A DNA stretch of 64,000 bases from CAZJQT01 sp964604415. Its GTDB lineage: Bacteria > Patescibacteriota > Saccharimonadia > Saccharimonadales > CAZJQT01. The translations under genes were made by a program, and so were the position numbers. The stretch is taken from assembly GCA_964604415.1 (NCBI GenBank), contig CAZRYT010000001.1:1-64000 (forward strand). Reading direction: 5' to 3'. Positions within the stretch are counted from its first letter, which is position 1; the number at the start of each line of letters is the position of its first letter. The notes below the pieces were generated by a model. That model had not been told where the DNA came from and did no database searches. It was given only the letters and a program-made list of their open reading frames with translations. Positions 8,377 to 16,991 of this stretch are shown here, piece by piece.

Positions 8377-9186
8377 CTAAACTTGCCCAGCTTTTACCAA
8401 GGCGTCATACCAAACTAAAGTCACGGTTTTGACCATCAGCGGTCCAAGCTGATGCCGAACCTGATAAGCTAGCTTAGGCGTCCAACCTTTATCTATAAAC
8501 TTACTGTACATATCCAAGACACCAATCTCGCGGGCAATGTGCTTAAAATACTCGACTGACCCCAATTCTGCGATTGTCTCCAGATCGGATGCTTGTGGTG
8601 CGGTATCTTTGAAACTAAGGGGTTTTAGCAGTGTGGCCACACCCATCTCAAACATACCATGAGATACAACCAGGCCCTTAGCCCCCCACATTTTCCAATT
8701 GTTTCGCAACTTTTCGGCGGCTGTATCGCCTGGGATCACCCATTTCTCCTTAATTGTTACGCGTGTTTCGAGCCCTTTGCCACCACGTAGCTCACTAAGT
8801 GCTTCCTCGTACGGATAGTGATGAGCCGGCGTTAGGCCATCAACTAAAGCGTGAGCTAACCATGCCGCTTCGAAGGCGGCTTTCTCTTGGTTCTTGGCCT
8901 TGAGTTCCTTGACCAAGTTCTGGAAATGGCTATCAATGAGGTCAAACATCTCCTTGTGAGTGTCATCAAAAGGATTGAAATAGTGCCACGGCTCGTCCTT
9001 GGCTGGACTTTTACGTTTAATGGCGTCAGGGCCGTTTTTGCCCTCAAAATGTAGAATGTTTTTTGTTAACGGGAAGCTAGATGCTGGCGCGATCAGCTTG
9101 AGTTGCTTGCGAGCAACTCGATCAATCTTTTGGTGCGTACCTAACAAACGCCCGGAAAACCTAGTCAACGTTAAACCTGAATACAT
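8377..9186 (-). CDS. zinc-dependent phospholipase C/S1-P1-like protein (putative)
   Basis: A 269-residue protein with the spacing of metal ligands seen in the Zn-dependent phospholipase C / S1-P1 nuclease fold: WHYFNP at residues 67-72, then AWLAHALVDGLTPAHH with His112, Asp116 and His122/123. The D-x3-TP-x-H element is the strongest clue. There is no signal peptide, so if it is an enzyme it would act in the cytoplasm, unlike most family members. It starts 9 nt after the recG stop with AGGA upstream of the ATG, so it is co-transcribed with recG. Substrate unknown; the fold call is a motif inference. Confidence 0.55.
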   Translation of the reverse strand: MYSGLTLTRFSGRLLGTHQKIDRVARKQLKLIAPASSFPLTKNILHFEGKNGPDAIKRKSPAKDEPWHYFNPFDDTHKEMFDLIDSHFQNLVKELKAKNQEKAAFEAAWLAHALVDGLTPAHHYPYEEALSELRGGKGLETRVTIKEKWVIPGDTAAEKLRNNWKMWGAKGLVVSHGMFEMGVATLLKPLSFKDTAPQASDLETIAELGSVEYFKHIAREIGVLDMYSKFIDKGWTPKLAYQVRHQLGPLMVKTVTLVWYDALVKAGQV

Positions 9187-9195
9187 AACGACATC

Positions 9196-11232
9196 CTAGT
9201 TTAGATTGGTAACACTGCGCAGATGAGCTATGCGCTTATGAAGACGCTTGTATTTTAGCAGATCCTCTTTGCTATCAATGAACTCTTGGGCCGCCTGACG
9301 GGCATCGGCAATCAGCTTGGTGTCGGACAATTTAGCCACCCTAAGGTCAAGTTCACCATGCTGCATTGTGCCATAGATTGCACCCGGACCGCGCAGTTCT
9401 AGATCGTATTCAGCCAACTTAAAGCCATCACTAGAGCTAGCCACCATCTTGAGCCGCCTGGATGGTTCCCGACTATCAGATAGCATCAAATAGCAGTAAC
9501 CTTGCTGTTCGCTACGGCCAACCCGACCACGCAGCTGATGGATCTGCGCCAGTCCAAAGCGCTCAGGGCTTTCCAGCAACATGATGCTGGCGTTGGGCAC
9601 ATCAACACCCACTTCAATAACGGTGGTAGTAACTAACAAATCCAACTCACGGTTAATAAATTTCTGCATCAGATTGTCTTTTTCGTCAGCTTTCAGTCGG
9701 CCATGCAGTAACCCCAACCGATATTTCTTGAATGGGCCAGCTTTGAGCTCAGCATAAACTTTCTCAGCCGACTTGGCGTCTAGCACTTCAGATTCCGCTA
9801 TCAGCGGACAAACCACAAAAACTTGGCGACCAGCGTCAATTTCTTGTTTTAAATGATCATAAGTTTTGACACGGTCAGTGGGCAGAACTAGTTTGGTTAT
9901 GATGGCCTTTCTATTAGCTGGTTTTTGAGTGATGACAGATATGTCGAGTTCACCGTACAGGGTTAGCGCCAGACTACGTGGGATTGGCGTAGCGGTTAGG
10001 CTCAACACATGGGGTGCATGGCCAGCTTTAGCCAGCAGTTTCTTGCGTTCTTCAACGCCAAAACGGTGTTGTTCGTCGATGACAACTAGTCCAAGTTTCT
10101 GCATATCGACTTTTTCGGCAATCAAGGCGTGGGTACCAACCATAAAACGCACATCACCCTTCCTTATACGTTCTTGAGCAGTTTTTTTCTGAGCGGGCTT
10201 AAGACTACCTATCAACAAACTAACTTGGTCAGCATAGCCCAGTGGTTCGAGAAGTTTGTAGATAGTATCAGCGTGTTGTCGGGCCAATAGCTCAGTTGGC
10301 GCCATAAAGGCCACCTGGAAGCCTTGCTCCATGGCCATCAGCGCGGCCATAGTAGCTACAACCGTCTTGCCTGAACCAACGTCGCCTTCAACCAAACGGT
10401 TCATCGGGTGAGGCTTTTGCAGGTCTAGGTAAATCTGCCAGACAGTTTTACGCTGAGCATCAGTTAGTTTAAACGGTAGATGTGACACAAAATCTTTGGC
10501 CAACTTTTCTTTAAACGGTATTTCTAATGAATGTTCTTGGAGCAGCTCGTACTTATTTAGTAGCGCTGCTAGGCTGAGCTGGAAGACCTCCTCAAAGCCC
10601 AGCCGCCGTTTAGCTTCAGCTAACTCCTCGGCTCCTAGCGGGAAATGCATCATTTCGTAGGCCTTGGCACGGCTCGTTAGTTGGTTCTGGCTGATAACCC
10701 AAGCTGGCAGAGTTTCTGGCAGTTTTCTTATTAATGGCGTCACTTCACGCAGCAATTTACGGATTTGGTGAGATTTAAAGCCTCTGGTTTCACGGTAGAT
10801 AGGCACAATTCTAGCTGTGCTAACTGGAAAGTCACTGACTAGCTCTACAGATGCGTTTAGAATGCTGTGTTTTGGCCCACTACCTTGAAATTCACCAGAT
10901 ATAAAGTATTCGGCATCGGGTTTTAGGCCAGCTGCCCGGTACGGTTGGTTGAACCAAATCAGCCGTACACTGCCAGTTTGGTCGGATGCCACGGCTTCAG
11001 TAATGTGCAAACCGCGGCGCACATAACGACCCTTAGCTTGCTTTATGACTACCTTAAGCGAGACTGGGCCTGGCCTGATCTGGCTAATAGTCTGGATATT
11101 AGAATAATCATCATAACGGCGCGGCAAATAATCAATTAATTCGCCAACTGTCTTGATACCAAGAATATTTAATTTCTTAGCAACTTCCGCGCCTACACCC
11201 TTAACATCCTTGATCGGATCATCCAAAGTCAT
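9196..11232 (-). CDS. recG: ATP-dependent DNA helicase RecG
   Basis: Superfamily 2 helicase that regresses stalled replication forks and migrates Holliday junctions. The 678 residues include an N-terminal helix-hairpin-helix-like stretch (VKGVGAEVAKKL), the wedge/OB domain (about 55-135), Walker A GDVGSGKT (283-290), the RecG-type DEQH box (386-389), motif III SLTATPIPRSLALT, and the C-terminal TRG region ending in LRGPGAIYGTMQHG. TATACT lies 6 nt upstream of the ATG, so the mRNA is probably leaderless; that promoter overlaps the end of the preceding gene. Confidence 0.97.
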   Translation of the reverse strand: MTLDDPIKDVKGVGAEVAKKLNILGIKTVGELIDYLPRRYDDYSNIQTISQIRPGPVSLKVVIKQAKGRYVRRGLHITEAVASDQTGSVRLIWFNQPYRAAGLKPDAEYFISGEFQGSGPKHSILNASVELVSDFPVSTARIVPIYRETRGFKSHQIRKLLREVTPLIRKLPETLPAWVISQNQLTSRAKAYEMMHFPLGAEELAEAKRRLGFEEVFQLSLAALLNKYELLQEHSLEIPFKEKLAKDFVSHLPFKLTDAQRKTVWQIYLDLQKPHPMNRLVEGDVGSGKTVVATMAALMAMEQGFQVAFMAPTELLARQHADTIYKLLEPLGYADQVSLLIGSLKPAQKKTAQERIRKGDVRFMVGTHALIAEKVDMQKLGLVVIDEQHRFGVEERKKLLAKAGHAPHVLSLTATPIPRSLALTLYGELDISVITQKPANRKAIITKLVLPTDRVKTYDHLKQEIDAGRQVFVVCPLIAESEVLDAKSAEKVYAELKAGPFKKYRLGLLHGRLKADEKDNLMQKFINRELDLLVTTTVIEVGVDVPNASIMLLESPERFGLAQIHQLRGRVGRSEQQGYCYLMLSDSREPSRRLKMVASSSDGFKLAEYDLELRGPGAIYGTMQHGELDLRVAKLSDTKLIADARQAAQEFIDSKEDLLKYKRLHKRIAHLRSVTNLN

Positions 11233-11247
11233 AGTACTAGTATAGCT

Positions 11248-11799
11248 TTATGCTTTTACAGCTGTTTGTTGTTCAATACTATCCAGGATTTTGACAATAT
11301 CGCCCCACTCTTCGGTCTCAATCCCTATACTATGTGGCAAACCGTGGGCATTTCTGCCTACGTAGCCAGATTCTTGTATGTAATATGCTTCTTCAATTGG
11401 CTCTGTTTGTACCTCATCCGAAGCGATGCGCAAGTCAATACCGATACGGTTGAATACCAGATCATATTCTTTCATATCGTCATTTACTAAATCCAAGTTA
11501 TAGACTTTGGTTAATCTTGCCTGCATTTCGCCACCGTCATACTCACCAACTCCGAACCAGCCAAAGACATGTCTTCTGTAGTCAAGGCCTCTTTTCTCAA
11601 AATCAAAAGTTCCGTGTGAGGTTAATGAGTCTGCTAGTCCTATCGCTCTTTGCGCCAATTCAATTTTTGCTTGTTTAATGGCTTCTTCTTGACGATTCCT
11701 GGCATCAATCTCTGCCATTTGTCTGGCTCGCGCATCTTTTGTAATTTTTTCTTGTTTCGCCGCGTCAAATTGTTTTCTAAGTAGCGTAAATGATTCCAT
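11248..11799 (-). CDS. unknown protein with N-terminal charged helix
   Basis: A 183-residue soluble protein that I do not recognise. Residues 1-50 are a long Lys/Glu/Gln-rich helix likely to form a coiled coil; residues 60-140 are mixed with several aromatic positions (RRHVFGWFGVGEYDG), and the tail is acidic. A well-formed promoter (TTGCAT 11830-11835, 17 nt, GATTAT 11807-11812) places the transcript start at the ATG. The 3' end runs into the recG promoter. Function unknown. Confidence 0.65.
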   Translation of the reverse strand: MESFTLLRKQFDAAKQEKITKDARARQMAEIDARNRQEEAIKQAKIELAQRAIGLADSLTSHGTFDFEKRGLDYRRHVFGWFGVGEYDGGEMQARLTKVYNLDLVNDDMKEYDLVFNRIGIDLRIASDEVQTEPIEEAYYIQESGYVGRNAHGLPHSIGIETEEWGDIVKILDSIEQQTAVKA

Positions 11800-11806
11800 A
11801 CTTTTA

Positions 11807-11835
11807 ATAATCCGACTTCTTTTTGCTCAATGCAA
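11807..11835 (-). promoter_or_regulatory. promoter of the coiled-coil unknown gene
   Basis: TTGCAT, 17-nt spacer, GATTAT, then 7 nt to the ATG at 11799. The same TTGCAT -35 variant appears before the gene at 3737 and before the glutaredoxin gene. Confidence 0.5.
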
Positions 11836-11851
11836 GCATGAGCGTAAACAA

Positions 11852-12610
11852 CTACTGGGCTTTTTTGACGAGGAAAAAGACACTTGGCCCAAAATAGGTT
11901 TTGGCTAGAGTTGGCTGCATCAGCTTCTCGGCACTCAGCATTAGTCCTCTGGGTACAACTTTTTTGAGAACTGGACTACGTAGGTTGGACACTGATAGAA
12001 CTTTATCCACTTTGAGTCCGGCATGAGCTAGCTGTTTGATGACAGTCTTGGGGTTGTGATTAACAAAAGGTATTTCATCCTCGCGCTGGTTTTTGGCCGA
12101 ACGGATATCAACTGGTTCTTGGGGTAAACGTTTATTACGCAAAAAATACTTAAGTCGGTTCCTGAAATGGGCAAAGTTAGCAACCTCTAGAATCAGATAA
12201 CCATCATCACTTAGAACCCGGTGTAGCTCGCTGAGTTCAGGCACCGGGTTTGGCAAGTGGTGCATGACACGGATCATAGTAATGAGGTCAAAGGACTTGT
12301 CAGCAAAGTCCAGTTTGTCAGCCTGTGTTAGCTTGCGCTCAATTTCCGGATGATCTTTTAGGTAATCCTTGGCAATATCGAGCTGTTGCTGTGACGGTTC
12401 GGCCAAGGTGACTTTATCGGCGTAATCTTCTAATAGCACACAGAGTCGTCCGTAACCACCGCCAACGTCTACGGCATTTTTGAAGTGCTTGCCTTTTAAC
12501 AGTCTTCTGATGGCCATTTCCTCAGCCGCGTTTTCATAGTCGCGACCACGCCAATAGTGCAAATAGTTATGTTTGGGATCGTTATATTGGTCAGCTTTTT
12601 TGTTAGCCAT
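11852..12610 (-). CDS. class I SAM-dependent methyltransferase
   Basis: A 252-residue methyltransferase of the UbiE/Methyltransf_11 type. Motif I is AVDVGGGYGRLCVLLEDYA (about residues 46-64), the acidic residue binding the ribose is in VTLAEPS, and the post-motif MIRVMHHLPNPVPELSELHRVL is typical. The substrate cannot be read from the sequence; the C-terminal region (about 150-252) is basic and has no catalytic hallmark I recognise. It lies 23 nt downstream of tyrS on the same strand, so it may be co-transcribed, although TATACT also lies 11 nt before its own ATG. Confidence 0.8.
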   Translation of the reverse strand: MANKKADQYNDPKHNYLHYWRGRDYENAAEEMAIRRLLKGKHFKNAVDVGGGYGRLCVLLEDYADKVTLAEPSQQQLDIAKDYLKDHPEIERKLTQADKLDFADKSFDLITMIRVMHHLPNPVPELSELHRVLSDDGYLILEVANFAHFRNRLKYFLRNKRLPQEPVDIRSAKNQREDEIPFVNHNPKTVIKQLAHAGLKVDKVLSVSNLRSPVLKKVVPRGLMLSAEKLMQPTLAKTYFGPSVFFLVKKAQ

Positions 12611-12633
12611 TACGATGTAGCAGTATAGCAGAG

Positions 12634-13869
12634 CTAGCTTAGGTTGATGATGGCAAAGCTGTTTTTGCCACGCTTAAGCAGGTTGGCGCCTTTTCTAAAG
12701 CCGTCTTCGGTTGGTGTCCTCTGGCCATTTATAGAGATTGCCCCGGAATTTATAAAATTATTGGCTTCGGTATTAGAACTTGCAAGTCCGCCGTTAACCA
12801 AAATAGACGTTAGACTATCCGTTTTATTGGCATTAACTACTGGTAATTCCGCTGATAACATAGTGACTTCGTCATGTGTCAGCTCTAGGAATGAGCCTTT
12901 GCCAAACAAAACCTCACTAACGCGCTTGACCGCCTTAGCTTTGTCTTGGCCATGCACTAAACTTGTAGTCTCGTAGGCCAGAGTCTTTTGGGCTAGACGA
13001 CTAGCTTTGTCAGCCTCAAACTCTTTCATGAGTTTGCTGTGCTCAGCTTGGTCAAGCTGGGTGTAGATCTTCAAGTAATCACCAACGCCTTCGTCATCAA
13101 CGTTTAACCAGAATTGGTAAAACTTGTAAACACTCGTCATTTCAGGATCAAGCCAAACTGCACCGTCTTCACTTTTGCCAAATTTCTTTCCGTTTGTCTT
13201 ATTAACTACCAGGGGCGCGGACCAAACATGCGCCTCGGTACCATTAATACGCCGCATCAAATCCACACCCGCTATACTGTTTCCCCATTGATCTGAACCA
13301 CAAAGTTGCAGAGTAACGCCCATTTCTTTGTTCATATACAAAAAGTCATAAGCCTGTATGAGCACATAGCTAAATTCGGCATAACTTATGCCAGCACCAT
13401 CTTCACTCAAACGAGTTTCTACAAAATCTCTGCCAAGCATTTGCCGCATTGGAACGTGTTTGCCGACTTCGCGCAAAAACTGAAGATATCCCATATCTTT
13501 AAACCAATCGTAGTTATCAACTAAGGTAAAGTTATCTCCAAATAACTGCTTGTATTGCCCGGAAATAGCTCGTTTGTTTGCGGAAATTTCATCTAAGGTC
13601 TTGAGTGTGCGTTCTTCGTCTTTGCCATCTGGGTCACCAATCATACCTGTGGCACCACCAATCAGCAGGATGGCTTTGTGCCCATGATCAATAAAATGCC
13701 TAATCATCATCATGATAGCTAAGTTACCAATTTGCATAGATTTGGCGCTGGGGTCCACGCCCAGGTAAAACGTTATCGGTTTGCCGTCCAGCGCAGCTAT
13801 GTCTTTATAGGTTGTCTGATTGACGAAACCACGCCATTTCAACTCTTCTGAGAGGGTCATTTTGGTCAT
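12634..13869 (-). CDS. tyrS: tyrosyl-tRNA synthetase
   Basis: Class I aminoacyl-tRNA synthetase charging tRNA-Tyr. The protein has 411 residues. Seen: a HIGH-type region in FYLGVDPSAKSMQIGNLAIM, the tyrosine-site GSDQWGNSIAGVDLM, KMSKS-type loop NGKKFGKSEDGAVWL, and a C-terminal S4-like RNA-binding domain (EANNFINSGAISINGQR). The GKSEDG motif and QIGNL identify the TyrRS subgroup common in Patescibacteria and other deep lineages. TATACT ends 8 nt before the ATG. Divergent from the PBP gene with 91 nt between them. Confidence 0.95.
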   Translation of the reverse strand: MTKMTLSEELKWRGFVNQTTYKDIAALDGKPITFYLGVDPSAKSMQIGNLAIMMMIRHFIDHGHKAILLIGGATGMIGDPDGKDEERTLKTLDEISANKRAISGQYKQLFGDNFTLVDNYDWFKDMGYLQFLREVGKHVPMRQMLGRDFVETRLSEDGAGISYAEFSYVLIQAYDFLYMNKEMGVTLQLCGSDQWGNSIAGVDLMRRINGTEAHVWSAPLVVNKTNGKKFGKSEDGAVWLDPEMTSVYKFYQFWLNVDDEGVGDYLKIYTQLDQAEHSKLMKEFEADKASRLAQKTLAYETTSLVHGQDKAKAVKRVSEVLFGKGSFLELTHDEVTMLSAELPVVNANKTDSLTSILVNGGLASSNTEANNFINSGAISINGQRTPTEDGFRKGANLLKRGKNSFAIINLS

Positions 13870-13924
13870 TTACAGACAGTATAACTTACCTTTGGTAAAA
13901 ACGCTTGTACGCAGATATTTTTGG

Positions 13925-13930
13925 TATAAT
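13925..13930 (+). promoter_or_regulatory. extended -10 promoter of the PBP gene
   Basis: TATAAT preceded by TGG (extended -10 type TGnTATAAT). The predicted start of transcription near 13937 would give a leader of about 24 nt before the ATG at 13961. No convincing Shine-Dalgarno sequence lies in that leader. Confidence 0.55.
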
Positions 13931-13960
13931 AGTCTGGTTACATGCGAGTAATAACTACAC

Positions 13961-16900
13961 ATGGCTAGAAGTAATTCAGGCGCTAGACGTCGTGGTGGGA
14001 ACACGGGCCGTAAGAGTAAAAATAGTTATGTCACCAAGAGTGGCCAAACTATTAAGATTAACCGTACCCTGGGTGAACGCCTAAAGGCCTACCGCGAAAA
14101 TTTTTCCCAGAAAAATGCCTCCAGGCTAGCTGGCATGCCAAAAAGCCGGGTTAAACGCTTTTTTTGGCGACTCCGACCCAAGCACTTGTATGAATACTGG
14201 TTCAGCCGCCAAGGCGGCATCATGGCCCTCAAGGTTGTCGGTATTGGTACACTCGTCAGCTTCTTATTATTAGTAGCTGTTTTTGCCTATTTCAGGAAGG
14301 ATCTACCTGACATTACCAATTTCCCTGGTAACAACATCGGTGGTAGCATCCAGTATTACGACAGAACTGGCCAAACACTGCTCTGGGAAGATTTTGACGC
14401 CGTTAAGCGCATTCCTGTTAAGGATACTGAAATATCAAACAATATTCGCAAGGCCACGGTGGCAATTGAGGATAAAGACTTCTACAAACATGGTGGTTTT
14501 GATGTTCGCGGCATAGCCCGTGCCGGCGTAAATAATGTTTTTGGGCATGGCAGTACCCAAGGTGGTTCAACCATCACGCAGCAGTTGGTTAAGCTTTCAC
14601 TCAACTGGACCGACCAACGCACTTACGCACGAAAACTCAAAGAAATCATCCTATCAGTTGAATTAGAGCGTGAATACAATAAGGACCAGATACTAACTGG
14701 TTATCTAAACGTAGCACCATATGGCAATATCGAATACGGTGTCGAGGCGGCCAGCAGCGACTACTTCCATAAAGCGGCTAAAGATTTGACCGTTGACGAA
14801 GCTGCCTTTTTGGCGGCTATTCCTAAGTCACCATCTATCTACTCACCTTATGGCCCATATTTTGATAAACCGACTTTAGTGGCTCGACAACACTATGTTA
14901 TAGACCAAATGGTCGACCAGCACATGATCACCAAAGACGACGGAGAGGCCGCCAAAAAAGTCGATACCATGGCTAAAGTCCAGCCTCAACAAAGCAAATA
15001 CACCGGCATCAAAGCACCGTATTTTGCCCTAGCTGCTAAGAGCGAGATTGAGTCTCGTTATGGCACCGAAACTGCCAACCGCGGTGGTTGGAAAGTTATC
15101 ACCACCATGGATATGCGCTTGCAAAGCCTGGCCGAAGATTCTGTACAGAAGGACCTCCCAACCATGCATCGTTATGGTGCCGATGAAGCTGCTTTTGCCG
15201 CTGAAGACATTAAAACCGGCCAAATGGTAGCGCTGGTTGGCGGCGTCGATTTCAACAATACCGACCACGGCAAGATCAACTATGCGCACGATACCTTCAT
15301 AGCCCCAGGCTCTAGCTTTAAGCCCTATGACTACGCTGCGCTCATAGATAAATCCACCAATGTCGGCGCCGGCTCTGTTTTGTACGATAGTAAAGGACCA
15401 TTGCCGGGTTATCCTTGCACGGATCAAGGACTACCACCACCCAAGGGTCACGGTAACTGTCTGCAGGACTATGACTTTAGAACGCCTGGACCAATGACGC
15501 TGCGCTATGCGTTAGGTGGCTCACGCAACATTCCAGCCGTTAAAGCTAATCTCATTGCTGGCACCGACAACGTCATCAACATGGCCGATAAAATGATGGC
15601 CAATACTTACAATCCAAAACCATATCAATGTTATGAAACCGGCGACACAACCTTTACTAAGCCGACTCAATGTTATGGTGCCTCAGCCATTGGTGACGGA
15701 GCGTTCTTGCACCTCGATGACCACGTCAATGGCTTGGCTACCTTAGCAAGACTGGGTTCAGCTATACCTAGGACTTACATCTTAAAAATCTCAACTCAAA
15801 GCAATCCAAATTTCTATAACTACAAACAACCTAAAGCCGAGCAAGTGATTCGCCCCGACTCGGCCTACATAGTTGACGACATGGCCTCAGACCCGAACGC
15901 AAGCTACTTGCCATCTAGCTATAAGTTCCAGAGATTTAAGGGCTGGAACTTCGCTGTTAAAACTGGTACCACCAACAACGGTTTTGATGGTCTGATGGCC
16001 AGCTGGTCAACTAAATACGCGGCTGTTTCATGGGTTGGCTACCACACGCGCAATCAAGCTCTAACAGGTGCCATGGAATACATGACAGAACCCATTACCC
16101 GACCGTGGATGGAAGGCGCTCATGATGCTAGCGCTGGCACGCCAACTAACTGGGAAAGACCATCTGGTGTTAAGACTTTACCTGCTTACGTGGTTAGAAC
16201 GCATGTAGGTATTGGTTCGGTTGAGCCCAGCCCATCGACTGATCTTTTCCCTTCTTGGTTCACACCACCAAAAGCGGCCAGTGGCGTTAGCCAGAATGTC
16301 GATATTGTTAGCAATAAACTTGCCACCGAATGTACGCCACCACTAGCCATCAAGCAAGTCAACAATGCAGACGTCAATACGTTTTCAGTTGATAAGTTTG
16401 TCAATAACGGCGGCACGACTGACCAAAAAGATGATGTTCACGATTGTAATGACGTAAAACCAAGTCTTGACCCCTTAGTTCTAAATGCTGACGGCAGTGT
16501 AACTGTTGTAGTCCACAAAGGAACACACGATTTATCTAGTGACCAATTCAAGGGCACTGTTAACTTCCTAGCCAATGGCCAAAACGTTAAATCTGTCCAA
16601 GTTGACTCTGATGGCCAAACCGCAACTCTACCTGCCGGTACCGCACCCGCTGGCTCAACCGTGACTGCCCAGATCATTGATAGTGTTCTGTACGACGCTA
16701 ATAGTCCAAACTCCGTTACGATCCCCGGAGGTGGAGTTTCAGCCCCTTTAGCGACAAGCCCCGCAAGCGGGGCAACACTCGCTAAAAATAGTGTCATATT
16801 TAGCTGGTCAGGCGGTACTGCTAATTACACCGTTCATGCTACATGCTTGTCCGGAGGACAAAAATCAGATATTTCTGCTACATCCTATGATCCACCCAAT

Positions 16901-16987
16901 AGCGATCTTACTTCAGGCTCCTGTACTTGGTGGGTAGAAGACTCAAGTGGCCAAGAGTCAACACACATAACCTTTACTGTCGTTTAA
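13961..16987 (+). CDS. class A penicillin-binding protein (glycosyltransferase/transpeptidase)
   Basis: Bifunctional peptidoglycan polymerase anchored in the inner membrane. A very basic cytoplasmic N-terminus (residues 1-87) precedes one transmembrane helix (about 88-109). Glycosyltransferase motifs are ATVAIEDKDFYKH (catalytic Glu170) and GGSTITQQL (201-209). Transpeptidase motifs are SSFK (451-454, nucleophile Ser451), SRN (521-523) and KTGT (667-670). At 1008 residues it is long: a C-terminal tail of over 250 residues ends in a Thr/Ser-rich beta domain (about 930-1008). Eight cysteines lie outside the membrane (486, 500, 557, 571 and four in the tail), suggesting disulfides. It ends 4 nt from convergent radA. 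Confidence 0.95.
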   Translation: MARSNSGARRRGGNTGRKSKNSYVTKSGQTIKINRTLGERLKAYRENFSQKNASRLAGMPKSRVKRFFWRLRPKHLYEYWFSRQGGIMALKVVGIGTLVSFLLLVAVFAYFRKDLPDITNFPGNNIGGSIQYYDRTGQTLLWEDFDAVKRIPVKDTEISNNIRKATVAIEDKDFYKHGGFDVRGIARAGVNNVFGHGSTQGGSTITQQLVKLSLNWTDQRTYARKLKEIILSVELEREYNKDQILTGYLNVAPYGNIEYGVEAASSDYFHKAAKDLTVDEAAFLAAIPKSPSIYSPYGPYFDKPTLVARQHYVIDQMVDQHMITKDDGEAAKKVDTMAKVQPQQSKYTGIKAPYFALAAKSEIESRYGTETANRGGWKVITTMDMRLQSLAEDSVQKDLPTMHRYGADEAAFAAEDIKTGQMVALVGGVDFNNTDHGKINYAHDTFIAPGSSFKPYDYAALIDKSTNVGAGSVLYDSKGPLPGYPCTDQGLPPPKGHGNCLQDYDFRTPGPMTLRYALGGSRNIPAVKANLIAGTDNVINMADKMMANTYNPKPYQCYETGDTTFTKPTQCYGASAIGDGAFLHLDDHVNGLATLARLGSAIPRTYILKISTQSNPNFYNYKQPKAEQVIRPDSAYIVDDMASDPNASYLPSSYKFQRFKGWNFAVKTGTTNNGFDGLMASWSTKYAAVSWVGYHTRNQALTGAMEYMTEPITRPWMEGAHDASAGTPTNWERPSGVKTLPAYVVRTHVGIGSVEPSPSTDLFPSWFTPPKAASGVSQNVDIVSNKLATECTPPLAIKQVNNADVNTFSVDKFVNNGGTTDQKDDVHDCNDVKPSLDPLVLNADGSVTVVVHKGTHDLSSDQFKGTVNFLANGQNVKSVQVDSDGQTATLPAGTAPAGSTVTAQIIDSVLYDANSPNSVTIPGGGVSAPLATSPASGATLAKNSVIFSWSGGTANYTVHATCLSGGQKSDISATSYDPPNSDLTSGSCTWWVEDSSGQESTHITFTVV
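16748..16785. repeat. nested perfect inverted repeat inside the PBP coding region
   Basis: TTAGCG (16748-16753) pairs with CGCTAA (16780-16785), and inside it GCCCCGC pairs with GCGGGGC across a 2-nt gap. It sits at the start of the last C-terminal domain of the PBP, encoding SPASGATLA. No U-run follows on either strand, so it is not an ordinary terminator. Confidence 0.7.
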
Positions 16988-16991
16988 TAAG

